The notes: generated by a model from the sequence alone, not told the origin. A stretch of 64,000 nt of DNA from Lumbricus terrestris (GCA_949752735.1 OX457052.1:10368047-10432046); one strand, 5' to 3'. Positions 11,300-23,724 are shown, counted from the first letter of the stretch. Made by a program: numbers and translations.

Positions 11300-12690
11300 C
11301 ATACCAAATGAACCTCAAACAGGCATCATACGTGTCCTTAAACAACTATTCATTCCACCGACAACATGGCAATCAGTAGCTCAAGAGAAGTCAACATTTA
11401 TTGCATCATTTATCATTATCAATCAATTTGAACATGACCGCATTCACGAATCGAAACCCGCAGAACATCGGCGACGCAGAGAACAGAACAGAACAGAGAA
11501 CGGAAACAGAACATAACGAAAACAGAGAACGAATCAAAATAAAATCGACAGGTCACTTAATTTCGGTGACAACCGGGAACACCGAAGTCTGATTCATAAG
11601 AAAATAAAGTGGTGCAACAAATGCACCGAATTTGCTAATGGCGTTGCGTGCCGGCAAAACAAAACAAGAGTAGGCCTACCACAACTGCCAACAAAATCAG
11701 TCTAAATTTGTACTTTATGAAAAGTGTACTTTAGATTGTTAAACATGGTTTGTGCTGTTAAATGCCACTCCACTGGTCTGATATGTAATTAGGCAACCCT
11801 GTTAGATGAACTCGGGGTTTTCCTGCTGTCATTACACTAAACTAACACAAATGATTCGATACATAATCACAAATAATAGGCCACACAAATACATGCATGC
11901 AAACACACACATACAATACATACTTGCATGCATTATACACATAATATTTAATTACAGTTAATATCTGTAAACGTCACGTGATACCAACGCTCATCGTGGT
12001 TAACCTGTCAACCATCTAGCACCAGAAAACGTGCATAGGTGGCCCTAACAATTCTCATTTGTGACCAAGTGATTTGTTTGTTTAGTTTGATGCGATGTTA
12101 TTTCGTATACTTCTTGGCTCAATAAATTGATGATGATGATTGAACACTGCACTTCTAAGGTGCCACTTTCAGCTGTATGCATAAACTATCTTTTTAGTTA
12201 TGACTGCATCATGTGCATTTCCAGATTATAAATACTTACATGACACTTGCCTATCTACCATCTTGAATCTGAAAGCGTGCATAGGTAGCCCTACCAGTGG
12301 AACTTCTAATACCTTCTGGGTTTCCAGTTGTAACCAACAGTTTTGCATGAATACTTCGTAAAAATGTTTTTGTTATCTTGGTGCAGTAAAATTGATGGTT
12401 ATGGTTATTATGGTTATGGTTATCTTCATGCCATTTACTACGTGAACAGTAGTCGATGTTGTAAATTAGGATCCAATCTGCAATTCATTGAGTGGCACCT
12501 TAACCATGGGTATAGCCCTCGCAAACAGATGCCAGCAATACACGATATGAAAGATTATCGGCTGAATTTCGTTTACTATCAGCGCCAGAACAGCTGCCAA
12601 CAGTTTGCTGCGAAAAATCACAGGAGAATCCAAAGCACACACGACTTTCAACAGAACGTCAGTAGATAGACATGCTTCCCTCACATCGCC
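11300..12690. other. Intron sequence with faint repeats
   Basis: Contains a LINE-like tail (CAATAAATTGATGATGATGA near 12120) and two similar phrases, CGTGCATAGGTGGCCCTAAC and CGTGCATAGGTAGCCCTACC (12031, 12276). No exon. Confidence 0.45.
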
Positions 12691-12699
12691 AAATGGATA

Positions 12700-13190
12700 T
12701 CAAATTCTATCACCAGAAAAGCGGACGGACGGACGGACAGCACCGAGTCCCCGAACATATTACTTCGCAAATGACGCAGGGCGCACGGCAAACAGAACGA
12801 CATTCGGAGTCTGGTCGTGAAATAACTCGGAAGGCCCGCAGCCGCGTGTGACGTCAGAGGCGGACAACGCCGCTGTCAATATTAGGCGGAATGAATGAGC
12901 CGAGTCTACAACTGCAATAATTGAAAAGGACCATCTCGAATGTCCACCCGCACCCTCCCTTACCAGCACCGGCCACCACCGGACACCATCGTCGGTCAGT
13001 CTAAGCTACTTGTTCGGACGGACGGACGACAAATGCTAGCCGTCCAGATGGAACGAACGACGTATGCCGTGCAACAATGGGCGAAAAGCTCCGTCGGACC
13101 GCCTGCTTATTATCAGCTGGTCAAACAGGGAATTGGATCGAGTTTACGGAAAATTAAACCGGGGTCCCGTGAACTTTCCTCTGCGTCCAA
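12700..13190. promoter_or_regulatory. CpG-rich zone with a perfect CRE
   Basis: CpG-dense unique sequence in the 13-kb intron between exons 5 and 6. It contains a full palindromic CRE (TGACGTCA, 12850-12857) and GGAC tandem tracts near 12722 and 13015. Candidate internal promoter or enhancer; on the minus strand a good donor (GGCGAT|GTGAGG) follows near 12686. No coding exon recognised. Confidence 0.35.
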
Positions 13191-13231
13191 ATAGGAGTCA
13201 AGAAATGATGGAGTCTAGTTGTGCAAAACGC

Positions 13232-13427
13232 CATCGTCGTCGTCGTCGTCATCATCATCGTCGTCGCCACCACCACCACCACCACCACCACCATTGTCAT
13301 CATCACCATTGTCATCATCACCATTGTCATCATCACCTATTGTCATCATCACCATTGTCATCATCACCATTGTCATCATCACCTATTGTCATCATCACCA
13401 TTGTCATCGTCGTCGTCATTAATCATC

Positions 13428-13498
<71 letters not shown>

Positions 13499-13550
13499 AT
13501 CATCATCATCATCATCATCATCATCATTGTCATCATCAGCATCATATCAT
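13232..13550. repeat. Compound trinucleotide repeat (CGT/CAT/CCA)
   Basis: CGTCGT, CATCAT, CACCAC and CCATTGTCATCATCA blocks; long homopolymer ORFs here are artefacts. Confidence 0.95.
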
Positions 13551-13644
13551 CCCTAGAGATTTCCATAAAATTGCCTCCCCGTAGAACTTACCCAGTCCTT
13601 GCAACTGAGCTGTGGTCTTGTCAACCTGTTTTCTCATTAAAGAT

Positions 13645-13725
13645 ATAACCAGAACCACCACCACAACCACCACCACCAGCACCATCACAACCATGGCACC
13701 AGCACCAACCACCACAACCCGAACT
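13645..13725. repeat. (ACC)n-rich tract
   Basis: ACCACCACCACAACC-type imperfect repeat. Confidence 0.85.
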
Positions 13726-14357
13726 CAGCTAACAAATTTTGGTGCCGAGTGTTCTAGCACGTATGATCCAATTATTACTGTAGGTGAAACTGCTGTTTCT
13801 ATGTTAAAGCAACAATTGCTTGACATGATTATTATGATATTAGTAATAGGTAAAGATTTATTACGAACAACGACATTTGCTTAGCCTCATATTAATGCTG
13901 GATACAAATTCTTCTGCTTTCCATCTTTTCAAAATCAGCAATATTGAAGAAATAACGGCTCACAAAGACATCACAGAAAACGTTTCATTCATAAGTTGAA
14001 TACTTATTAGATTTCACAGCCAACTTATCGATTCATTCAGCATGGAAAATTGCAAATGAGATTCATTTGAATGGCTTCAGAGTGCCATAAATCTCCATAT
14101 TCCACATGTACTTTCCTGCTAACAACCTCCTGTAGCTTTCCAAATTCATTTCTATTTAATTTTATACGCTGCTTTCACTGCATATAGGCTACTGGATTTC
14201 AGTTGTGGCTACTAGTTGGCTAGTCTATATCAAATTAAAAATCCTCATTTTGGTTTTCAGCGCACAACTCGGTCTTTTGTCATGAAATATCCAGTCGATG
14301 AGGGAAAGAAGATCTAGATGATGTGCAATACTCCAGTCTCTCTCAACCGCCTTGCAT

Positions 14358-14621
14358 CAGTGGCATAGACAAGGGGGAGTTTCAGGGGGGTCAGAACCCC
14401 CCATTGACCTAAAAAAGTTTTTTAAAAGGTTATTTATCCACTTAAATAAGAAAAACAAAACAATTGCTTGTAGTAACAATTGTTTTTCTTACTTTATTCC
14501 CTTTGTTACTTTATTATCTTTTTATTTACTGTAATACTGTTGGGTTGGTGTCAGAAAGGGCATCCGGCCAGGCCATAAAACCCCCAAATCCCCCCATCAA
14601 AAATTCCTGGCTACGCCACTA
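14358..14621. mobile_element. hAT MITE, 264 bp
   Basis: Starts CAGTGGCATAGACAAGGG and ends CCTGGCTACGCCACTA. Flanked by a perfect 8-bp duplication CCTTGCAT (14350-14357, 14622-14629). Internal sequence (AACCCCCCATTG, TTTTTTAAAAGGTTATT, TACTGTAATACTG, TTGGTGTCA) matches the right end of the 1.5-kb element at 26685-28185, so it is a deletion derivative of that family. Confidence 0.9.
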
Positions 14622-14639
14622 CCTTGCATCATGCACTTC

Positions 14640-14815
14640 GCTCTTCAAACAGACGAACCCCCAGCTCCTCGTACTAGAACACCTAATGCACTGTCTCAGA
14701 CCTTCACCTCAATTGAAATGCCCTGCCTCCATATACTCTATTTCAAATTCTAGCTGCCAATTGCTCCTACTCTTTGGCTTTTTTCAAATCCCATTTCTTC
14801 TATCGTGACCTTGCA
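14640..14815 (+). mobile_element. LINE RT C-terminal remnant
   Basis: Frame reading NALPPYTLFQILAANCSYSL then AFFKSHFFYRDL resembles the WNALP...FK..LKTHFF end of CR1/L2-type RTs. Sits between two hAT elements. Confidence 0.45.
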
Positions 14816-15184
14816 CACTGGGAACACATCATACGGCTCCAAAAGACATCCAGAATATATAGTGCTGCTTTAAAAACGTTTGAATACAATACAATGAATA
14901 AAATTATGCAATAGACCTTAGAGTGTTCAGCTTTCCTATGGTGAAAAAATAATTTCAAATAATCACCTCGCATACCCTCTGGATTTGTGACATTTGGTGT
15001 CATGAACAACTCAGTGAAATCTTATGGCTTTGGGACCATGTTAAGTGACCTCTCAAAGCTAGTGAAGTTTTCAAAAAGTGCGATTTTTCTTAAAAATAAA
15101 AAAATCACAAATTTAATGCATTGTATCATTTACTGCCACACAATAGGCTACAGACTACAGTAAACAAACAAGACACTGTATTTT

Positions 15185-15575
15185 ATCATGTCTATGCATT
15201 TATATAGCGCCTCTCACAGTGCACACCATTCAGAGGTGCTCCCAGTGCATTGGACCATGCAAGAGAGAAACAATTGGTTTTAATACAATGAAAAGAGGCA
15301 CTTGGGCCACCAGTTTATAAGGAGAAACGCGTTGAAGGAGGAAACTGGTTCCACAGTGCAGGCCATTGAGAGCAAAGGCTCAAGTTTTAACAATGGTGGT
15401 CATACAGCTCGTGGGACGAGGAGATCATGCCAGCCAAAGGAGCGGAGCGGGCGAAGAGAAGTGACAGAGGCCAGCAGACGGATGAGGTCACATAGGCGCT
15501 TGGTAGCTCAGCAAGTAAATTTGTGCCAGAACCATGAGTTGAATCCGAGCAATAAGGGGAGCCAATGAAGATGGT
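15185..15575 (-). mobile_element. CR1/L2-like LINE 3' remnant inside the hAT element
   Basis: On the minus strand, decayed HWLP and RPLRSF...LLVPRA motifs, then CACTGGGAGCACCTCTGAAT and GAGAGGCGCTATATAAATGC. It lies within the 14919-17448 element, so it inserted after that element or belongs to its body. Confidence 0.55.
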
Positions 15576-16017
15576 CAAACATAAAAGTGTGTTGTAGTAA
15601 TGTGAAACAATACAAAGTAGTTGCGTTTATGTTTCCGATATCAAAATAATGTCTAACTGTAACTGAAGAGTGAAAATCTGCGGCGTAGCAGTAAGCTATA
15701 GGTGGTGTTCAGCCACTTGGAAAATGAGCTGATGTTGCAGCTCATCATGTGTGAGGGCCAAGTTAAAATTAGGCCTAGTTGTTAACTTTACTGCACGCCC
15801 ACCAAAGTCATTAGGCCTAATAACAGAAAATGCAGCAACGGTGTTCTTGGAATGTCATTGTCGCTAACCTTCTCGTTTAATGCACATTTTGGGATCATAA
15901 GAGAGAAAAAATCTTGACCAACTTTGGGGGTAGCATATAGATGCATCGATTGCTGTGTAATGAACTCGGATAAAGTTTTCTCCTGAAATGTCCTGAAGGT
16001 GTTTGGATCAACAATTC

Positions 16018-17105
16018 TTAAATCATTAATAAAATGTGGCTTGCGTAATGCGGAAACTGTTTCTTCTCGTCAGCCAAGAGCATGTCAGAAAAAGTGACAG
16101 TCCTACCAATTCGTCGCTGACATATATCCCAGAGAAGCCTTTTCATTTTGTGAACGGTTACTTCTGAAGTTTGGGTCTCAATGCTATTAAATAGTTCCAT
16201 GTTGTTTAGCATTCATATAATTATTGTAAAGAGCATCCCAGGTGATGGGTGCAGTGAACCATGTCTCAACATACAGAGCGACATTCATCCGAAAAGATGT
16301 ATCTTCAGGCACTATTAATGCCCTTTGACATGCACCATTTAGACTGAATTGGATGCTGCCAACATCACCAATATGGACTACCTCACATAAAACTGAACTA
16401 TAGCTTGGTGGTTCTGCTCTATAGCCATACTTTCTCACTGTAATCCAGAGAACAGCCTTTTGCATCCTTACAAAGAGAAACAAATTTGTTACGGTCAGTG
16501 AGAGGAAACTGACGTCTGAACCTGGCGAAAACTGCAATTCGAAGCCCATTGGAGACAAAGAGCAAATCAAAAACTGCATGCTGCAATTAATTCAGACCTG
16601 TGATGTCTGCAAACAAGAATCATAGGCGTTTGTCAAAGACCTTTTGAACAACGCCTATTGTGCCACTGTGAACTCCTGTGTTACCACTGATTGTGTCAAC
16701 CCAGCCAGCCATTCTGATCCCCTTTCCATCTCTTAGTATTTCAGCAATTTTATTCCACATTAGGAAACCAGTTTCAGAGCCAGGCAGTTTGGAATGGTTA
16801 GACGCTTTTTTCATTTCCTAAGTCAGACACAACAACCACCATGCGATCAGCATTAGCACTCTCATCACCCAGCAGCAGCTTACCATCGAAATGAATAAGG
16901 GTTGTCTCAGGGCAGAATTCATCTATAATGCCTTGCTCATTGGAGGAGCTGGGTTTTGAGCCTTATACAGAAGTTGTGCACAGAATAGGATCATTGACAT
17001 TGATAAGCCTACCCACTGCTTCGTAAACCTCGCTTTTTGGCCGGGGCAACTTTGTGCATTGCCTGATATGTGATGTTTTCTGTTCAAGTTACCCAATAAA
17101 TAGCG
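16018..17105 (-). pseudogene. Transposase-like relic of the DTxxxN-CRHH family
   Basis: Three frames together give a decayed protein. In order on the minus strand: TLIHFDGKLLLGDE (near 16912-16870), KLPGSETGF, GWVDTISGNTGVHSGT (16710-16659), LMILVCRHHRSELIAACSF (around 16620-16565) and ALYVETWFTAP (16280-16249). I recognise this motif order from uncharacterised invertebrate proteins of the pattern HWDGK...DTTASNTG...CRHHxxE...WFxAP. D-x4-N followed by Cys-x-x-His resembles the hAT catalytic core. Frameshifts separate the blocks, so it is not functional. The flanking 8-bp duplication shows it is the cargo of a transposon. Confidence 0.7.
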
Positions 17106-17459
17106 CCATCAATCAGCATTGAATATAAATTATAGATAATGCCTAGGCCTACTAGAACAATAAATAAATAATATAAGTAAATAAAGCAAGATGAGTATTT
17201 ATGGAATAACAGTAACACGGATTGGAAAAACTGAGAAATAGCAGATAACTATTTTCTAAAGAATAACAGAATTTTTCACAAATATCGCTTTTCTTCACAC
17301 TATTTGAAGAAGTTACACCCTGTTGAGAGGTCATTTGCCATTGAGATATGGATGTAGAATCTTGGTAGGTTAATTGTGTGCATAAATGTCATATTTTAAT
17401 ACCCTATGCGTGTGATTCATACAAAATTATTTTTTTCTGAACACTCTAATAGACCTCTG

Positions 17460-18415
17460 TGAAAAAACAGCGGTCTGCCATCTGGCGGCCCAACCACTTC
17501 CATCACACAACTCATCCAGCCAAATGCTACAGACGAATGCTCTTCTAGAAGAAAGATTCCTAATGTGGTGAGAATGGTCAAACGAAAAAAAATCGATTTC
17601 GACATCATATTCATGAGGCCATTCAACATCGTTTGATGTTTCTATGTTTTTGCCGAAGGGAAACAATTCCCAGACGTACGTCGCACACTCCCGCTTTCAG
17701 CCATAAAACTTTCAGCCAGAATCTGATTTAAATAATGCAGGACAGACGACGCAAAATACAGCTGTACCGGTCAATCGAGGAATTGAATCATTTCCGAAGT
17801 AACCTGATTTAAACGATTCATTGAAATTGCGCAGTCGGCCAAAAGCAAAAGTCTTGATAATTGGAAATCATCGGAGATCGTGGAATAAGATCTAAATAAC
17901 GGATTGGCTGTCTACTTGATAAAATACAGGCAGATAATAACCGACTGAAGAAAATGCATAGCGGTAATCTAATATATGGCAAAGTGACAACTCGACTACA
18001 GTCATATCAGACACATATATACACGCACAGGGCTTCGGATAATGGCTTCTTTCCATTCTGCAAATAGAGTTACCATAAAGAGGAATTATAAGAAATTGAA
18101 AATTGGCAGAGAAAAAGTCGGAAATAAGTAGGGAATCTAATGAAAACTGGCAGAGGCTTTTAGGTAAATGGCACTGCATGCACAGCCTGTAAGGAAAACG
18201 AACAGCAGCACGACTGATCAGAGTAAATAGTAGTTGCAAAAGAATTCTCCAAGAAAATCTGTCAGTATTATGTTCTGAAAACCACACCACACACGCCAAT
18301 TAAGCGAACTAAAATAAAATAAATTGAGAATATGGGTATTTGTGAATGAAATTTTTACACAGTTGAGTAAGCATACATTGGTCATCAGAAATTTTGATGT
18401 CAGTGCTGTTTGTTT
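17460..18415. other. No gene recognised
   Basis: Unique intron sequence. CGGTCTGCCATCTGGCGGCC at 17471-17490 resembles a CTCF-type motif. Confidence 0.4.
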
Positions 18416-18420
18416 GTATG

Positions 18421-18622
18421 TGCACTTGTTATAGCACTCCTTCAAGCACTCTACTCAGAGGCGCTCCCGACTGCAGTGCGGACACTGCATCTGAGTTTCA
18501 CGCCAAAGCGCTGAGCAATTGCGAGTGAAGGACTTGCCCAAGGTCCCTACGCAGCGACTTGAGGTGGATTCGAACCTCAAACCTTACGGCTTCAAGGCAA
18601 CGACTACACCACCCTGCCCACG
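18421..18622 (-). mobile_element. tRNA-derived SINE
   Basis: Minus-strand copy. On the plus strand it reads GCACTTGTTATAGCACTCCT..., GGCGCTCCCGACTGCAGTGC, GAGGTGGATTCGAACC and ends CTACACCACCCTGCCC. Confidence 0.85.
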
Positions 18623-18629
18623 TAATAGG

Positions 18630-19370
18630 TGGCCATACACAGTGTGACTATTGAGCCTTCTGGGTCTCCATTGTGCAAATCATGGAAAATTACCATGTTA
18701 TTTTCTGCTTATCACTGGTTTCAATAAGAAAAGGATTAATTGCTGATTGAAAGCATCTATGTGGATCATTTAATTTCTGTCATTGGTCTCAGGGTTCACA
18801 AGCTCTCAGCATCACATTTCTGTCACGTAGCATTGGTAATGGTAAATTATCTGGCAGCTCTGATTTTCGATTGGTCAGCAATTGCTCGCATATTAATTAA
18901 AAAAGATAGACCTACACTTGTAACTTGTGAACACATATTTCAAACGCACACTTTCTAGCAGTGGGTTGGCGTTCATGCACAATTTCTTACATCATCAATA
19001 ATATAATAATAGCAGGTAATGACCATCATACACAAGCACTAGCAGATAAAAAAAATTTGCGCAGCGAGTGCCAAGAATGCATAGCACAGATAGTCAGTCT
19101 GTCATGTACAAAGTTGCAAGATATCCAGTGTCAGATGTGGTAATGTCAAATATATGCTTTCACTATGCACAAGCTCATGGCGAATATATGAATGTAAGTA
19201 TATGGACATTTATATAGTGCCTTACAATAGCCTCACGAAGGCACTTAACGTAGCTATGCGACGTGAGAAGTAACAGGGAACCAGACACATATGTTGAAAA
19301 ATGCTCAATTATACATAATCATTCTGTGAACTTTGGGTATAGCAGCACAAGCAATCCTCAGAGCATACAT
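18630..19370. other. No gene recognised
   Basis: AT-rich intron sequence with a faint LINE tail (TTTATATAGTGCCTTACAAT) near 19210. Confidence 0.45.
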
Positions 19371-19378
19371 GCTGTATA

Positions 19379-19451
<73 letters not shown>
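19379..19451. repeat. (TA)36
   Basis: Long uninterrupted TA tract. Confidence 0.97.
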
Positions 19452-19455
<4 letters not shown>

Positions 19456-19671
19456 GAATATGCGTGGATGTGCTGAACATGTTCCCTGTAGCAGAATATA
19501 TTGCTCTAAAGACCATTATGCTGACACCTGCCGCAATTATTGCCAGGTGTCGGCATATTGTCCAGCGTCCACCAGGGAGCAGCTCTGCATGATGAAGACT
19601 GCATCCAAATCTTGAATCAACCACAGTCGGGATCATTGTGCCCAGCAGCCAACAGAGACACACAGATGCCA

Positions 19672-19890
19672 TGTATGCATGTATGTATGTATGTATGTAT
19701 GTATGTATGTGTGAATGTATGTATGTATGTGTGTGTGTATGTATGTATGTATGTATGTATGTATGCATGTATGTATGTATGCATGCATGTGTGTATGCAT
19801 GTATGTGTGCATGTAGGACATTGTATGTATGTATGTATGTATGTATGTATGTATGTATGTATGTATGTATGTATGTATGTCTGTATGTAT
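19672..19890. repeat. (GTAT)n
   Basis: Tetranucleotide array with GCAT and GTGT variants, adjoining the minus-strand SINE at 19891. Confidence 0.97.
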
Positions 19891-20117
19891 GTGCACCTGA
19901 TATAGCACTCCTTCAAGCTCTCTACTCAGTGGTGACTTCTACTCAGAGGTGCTCCAGACTGCAGCGCAGACACTACATCGAAGTTTAATGCCAAGGCGCT
20001 GAACAATTGCGAGTGAAGAACCTTGCCCAAGACCCCTACGAGGCGGCTTGATATGGATTCGAACCTACAACCCTCCGGCTGCAAGGCAACGAACATACCC
20101 ACAACACTATCGCGCAT
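19891..20117 (-). mobile_element. tRNA-derived SINE
   Basis: Minus-strand copy with a partly duplicated tail (CTACTCAGTGGTGACTTCTA, then CTACTCAGAGGTGCTCC). B-box complement GGATTCGAACCTACAACCC is present. It adjoins a (GTAT)n array on its tail side. Confidence 0.8.
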
Positions 20118-20159
20118 CTCTATGCTCTATCTGAGCCATTATTTTAATTAATTGATTAT

Positions 20160-20332
20160 TTATTTCTCGCATTTGCAATTGCGCCAATGCGACCGCTTCA
20201 GCGCGTAATTTATAGGCGCTCAATCCCGACGACAGCGTGACACCTAATCTGAGTTTCATACCGAAGTGCACGAGCAATTGCGAGTGAAGGACATGCTTAA
20301 GGTCCCTACGTGACGACTTGAGGTGGATGGGG
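20160..20332 (-). mobile_element. SINE fragment, 5' truncated
   Basis: Plus-strand reading TATTTCTCGCATTTGCAATT ... GAGCAATTGCGAGTGAAGGA ... GACTTGAGGTGGATG. The tRNA-like head stops at the B box. Confidence 0.7.
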
Positions 20333-20339
20333 GTCCTTT

Positions 20340-21260
20340 TTATCCATTTCATGTTGCTGCCATCAAACAATAGAAGCAACTACAAAGGTCTTCGCCAATG
20401 TTCAAACTGTTCCTTCCGCAGGAAATGCCTCATTTTGCCTCAAGCACTATTCCTCACTTGTTCTACGCATTTACCAACCACAGCGTAGTAAATTGTATGG
20501 AAAATCCTATACCCACAGTTGATAAGGGGTCAACCGTTAAAACATCAACATGTTTTACCGGTCATCACATGGCAACTGAATAACTGTGTCTCAGTTAAGC
20601 ATTTCTGCGTGACTCTGTGCACGACAAATGTGTTCTAAACACTGGTCACAGACATACTAATAATAAACATTAATCAGATATCATTAATCAGATATCATTA
20701 ATCAGATATCATTAATCAGAATATGTCATCACAGTGAGTCGGACATGGTCAAAGATGTTACCCATAATGGGTTCTGGCAGCAACTCATAGACCCATGTTT
20801 AATGTCAATCAGACTTTATACCCCTTAGTCAGGTCCCGCATTTAAGGTGGGTGCTAAGGCCTAAGAGTGCTGTAGCATAACTCCGCCACTGATTGCACTC
20901 TGCCAGTGCCAGTCCCAAGCCAGGATAAAGGAGGAGGGCAACACTAATCATCACCTTTGATATAGCATGTGTCTTTAAACATGCAACAAGTGTTGCAGCA
21001 CCCAGGTCCGCAGTTTTTAAGGGCCCGCAGTTATGGATATGCGCACGGTGGCCCGCGGGGTTGTCAGAGCCCCTGCCATTGGTGGGTAGTCACGTCACAG
21101 CACCCGGGCCTTAATGCGGCCCTGCCATTAGTACCTGGCGCATTTTAGCTCAGAATGAAACATAACTCCGACAAGATACGGTCGTACATGTGGCATCCTT
21201 ACGAATACACAGAAGCGGAAGCAAAGTGGCATCATCAGGAATCCTGGAAAATGCCAATTG
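20340..21260. other. No exon recognised
   Basis: Holds the 14-bp repeat, the 3' piece of the second SINE type (20938-20985) and a GC-rich stretch (20995-21130) with ambiguous repeat character. Confidence 0.45.
20668..20722. repeat. 14-bp tandem repeat, four copies
   Basis: Unit CATTAATCAGATAT, nearly perfect. Confidence 0.9.
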
Positions 21261-21270
21261 ACCGACTTAC

Positions 21271-22029
21271 ACGGCTTCCTCATTGAATCCGTTTCGTCGG
21301 CCGGCTCGGCATGGACAGTCGCTCCGACTGCTGATGTCGAAGCCGCCACCGCCACACCGTCGTCTGCTGCGGAAGATGACGACTGCGCATCATCGTCATC
21401 ATCAGCTAAATGCTCTTCATCCTCCTCCTCCTCCTCCTCCTCCTCCGCAGCCTGCGATATGCCACTTAATCTCGACGTCGTCTCATCAGCGGCATAGCGA
21501 ATCGGATTCTGATTCGCTGGATCTTCCGGTTGACCGTACGGATACGGCAAATGTGATGAGTTGTCGCGGGGGAGCGACCCGCTCGCCAACCCTTTGCTCG
21601 TCGCTCCCTCAGCGCTCCCCCCACCTCCGTGAGCGACAGACGAGCAGTTCGTCTGCAACGAACTCCGAATCGAGTCGCTCTTCCTGAAAGCCGACCCGCT
21701 GCAACTCGACAGATGCGGCGAATCGACCTCGCCCGCCGAATCGTCGTCGCTCGAATCGGAGTCGGCGTATTTACTGCTGTAGACCTGTTGGACTTTGACG
21801 GCTGACGACGCGGGCTTTGTGGCAGTGGACAGACCAAAGTTCCGAAGGTCTAGCAAGTCCTTCAGTAGTTTCTTATCGTCTTCCTGTGGATATGCGGTGC
21901 CGTCGTTTGGAGATGCGAACCTCCTGTCCGTTGATTCTTCGCATGAAGAGAAACTAACGTCAGCGTCGGGCACGCTGCTCTTGACCAAAGCTCGCCGCAC
22001 CTCGTCCAGAGTAGTGCCAACTGCTGAGC
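21271..22029 (-). CDS. Slp/exophilin exon 5: acidic, serine-rich linker
   Basis: A 759-nt exon with acceptor TTATTTTTTCAG and strong donor CCGT|GTAAGT (21270-21265). It starts and ends in phase 1, so it can be skipped without a frameshift. It encodes 253 residues: a leucine-rich helix (KKLLKDLLDLRNFGLS), Ser/Asp clusters (ADSDSSDDDSAGEVDS), Gly/Ser-rich segments, then a run of eight Glu plus Asp-Glu-Glu and a five-Asp run near residues 390-410. Known Slp linkers also carry acidic runs and phosphorylatable Ser clusters, but I see no conserved domain. Marked CpG and GC content sets it apart from the AT-rich introns. Assignment to the Slp gene rests on strand, order and phase rather than homology. 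Confidence 0.75.
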
Positions 22030-22039
22030 CTGAAAAAAT

Positions 22040-22700
22040 AATCAACCATTATAATCGTCAGACACCAAGTCGAGAATGCTATACAAGCTATACAATAGAC
22101 AGTGTAATTTAAAAACATACATACATTTTCTTGGCAATTTACTTCCTACTCAATCAGTTTAACTTATTTCTTGTAGTAACACTCAAATTTGGTTTCCTTA
22201 AGTACAAAATGCATCACGATCTCATCAAAGTTAAGCACAGACAAGAAACCGGGAGTAATGGGCTTGAACTTCATTCACGATTACTAGACTCGTGTAGCCA
22301 GGACCTTGTAGCCTAGAGGCTACGATGAACCAATATTTGCTCAGATTGCATGCATTCTCACTGCTCACATGAAATTGCCACTGGATTGCAGCAGAGTGAT
22401 CAAAATACCCTGACATGAAATCAAGCTCAACAGAAAATCACAGAACAAACATATTCACATGTATTTTGCAGCTCAACGGATTATGTATCAGTGCCATAAA
22501 ATGCTTTACAAACACAATGACATAAAAGAAACACAACGATGCAATATAATGAACTACACATATTCGTAATATTGCCCCAGGGAAGTGACCAGAGTGCACT
22601 AAAAGCAATAGGAGCCAATGCAACCAATGATGACTCAGTGGGTTAAGTAACCTACATCTAGTCACTGCTGTACTAGACAACAGAGTCCTGTATGAATCAT
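22040..22700. other. Intron, nothing recognised
   Basis: AT-rich unique sequence following the exon 5 acceptor. Confidence 0.5.
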
Positions 22701-22714
22701 ACATAGCGTATATA

Positions 22715-22726
22715 ACTATATATATA

Positions 22727-22765
<39 letters not shown>
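22715..22765. repeat. (TA)n
   Basis: TA tract beside a SINE; another at 23105-23145 on its other side. Confidence 0.93.
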
Positions 22766-22767
<2 letters not shown>

Positions 22768-22855
22768 CGTGTATAATATATATAGTGAACATCACATATG
22801 TATAATTGTATATAGTCAACATATATATATATAATATATATAGGTTGGCTATATG

Positions 22856-23090
22856 TGGGGCACGGTGGTGTAGTGGTGGGTTTGGTGCCTTGGAGGCTGG
22901 AGACGTAGGGTTCCAGTTTCGAATCCGCCTCAAACCGACATGTAGGGAAATTGAGCAAGTCCTGCACTCACAATTGCTCATGCGCTTTGGCGTGAAACTC
23001 CAATACAGTGTCCTCGCTGTAGTCAGGAGCGCCTCTGAGTAGCGAGCTTGAAGGAGTGCAATTGTAAATACGAGAAATAAAATAAAATAG
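22856..23090 (+). mobile_element. tRNA-derived SINE
   Basis: GGGGCACGGTGGTGTAGTGG, CAGTTTCGAATCCGCCTC, 3' AGGAGCGCCTCTGAGTAG and AAATACGAGAAATAAAATAA. TA microsatellites lie on both sides. Confidence 0.83.
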
Positions 23091-23103
23091 ATATGTAGCC
23101 CTG

Positions 23104-23138
<35 letters not shown>

Positions 23139-23724
23139 ATATAATTCATGTTTGAGACACATATGTGACATACATATATTATTTATAACAATTATAATAT
23201 TATATATATTACATATAATATATATATATGTATGTATATATGTAACGTCATCATGCCTTTGAGGGATTTCTTAAAGGAGCTACATAATGTCTTTGACATG
23301 CATCAATTGGATCGCTTTTAGCATCTGATGACATGGTACACACACGTCTTGCTTATCGTCTTTGTCTTACGCTCCATGGTAACCTACTTCTCAACGACAG
23401 GCAGAACACAACTCAATCCTACCCAAAAAAATACACTGAGAAAAAAAAGAAACTTGGGCGTGTACGTCATTGTTAAAAGCTTCATTGTTCAAATAATAAT
23501 GGCTATCTTCAAATCTCATGGATGTCACAGTTCTTTGTTCTTCGCTTCTATTTGTTCTAGCACTTAAAGCAGCGAAGATATAAAGCCTCAGTTGCTGCTT
23601 GGTATAATGGACGAGACGCAGTCGATAGCTGGAAGCTTCGACTCTGCTAATGCATGCAAAGTGGCTAATTGAAGACTACGGTATACTAGTCAATTTCAAC
23701 AGCACTGCTAGTCGTCAGTTGGGT

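Larger units (their letters stand above)
14919..17448 (-). mobile_element. hAT-like DNA transposon with decayed transposase
   Basis: A 2.53-kb element bounded by inverted repeats beginning TAGAGTGTTCAG; the homology continues about 60 bp inward with gaps. It is flanked by a perfect 8-bp target-site duplication, ATAGACCT (14911-14918 and 17449-17456). The 8-bp duplication fits the hAT superfamily. It contains frameshifted remains of a protein on the minus strand (separate entry). It lies 300 bp from another hAT MITE, in the intron between Slp exons 5 and 6. Confidence 0.85.

Noticed and set aside
13064..13648. 194-codon plus-strand ORF
   Set aside because: Most of it is His/Ser/Ile homopolymer from CAT repeats; the non-repeat start has no homology and no supporting splice sites.
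15500..15560. tRNA-like string TTGGTAGCTCAGCAAGTAAA...GTTGAATCC
   Set aside because: It lies on the antisense side of a LINE remnant and lacks stem pairing; not a tRNA gene.
21258..21837. Plus- and minus-frame ORFs overlapping exon 5
   Set aside because: Shadows of the GC-rich exon 5; only one minus frame matches the splice sites and the phases of neighbouring exons.
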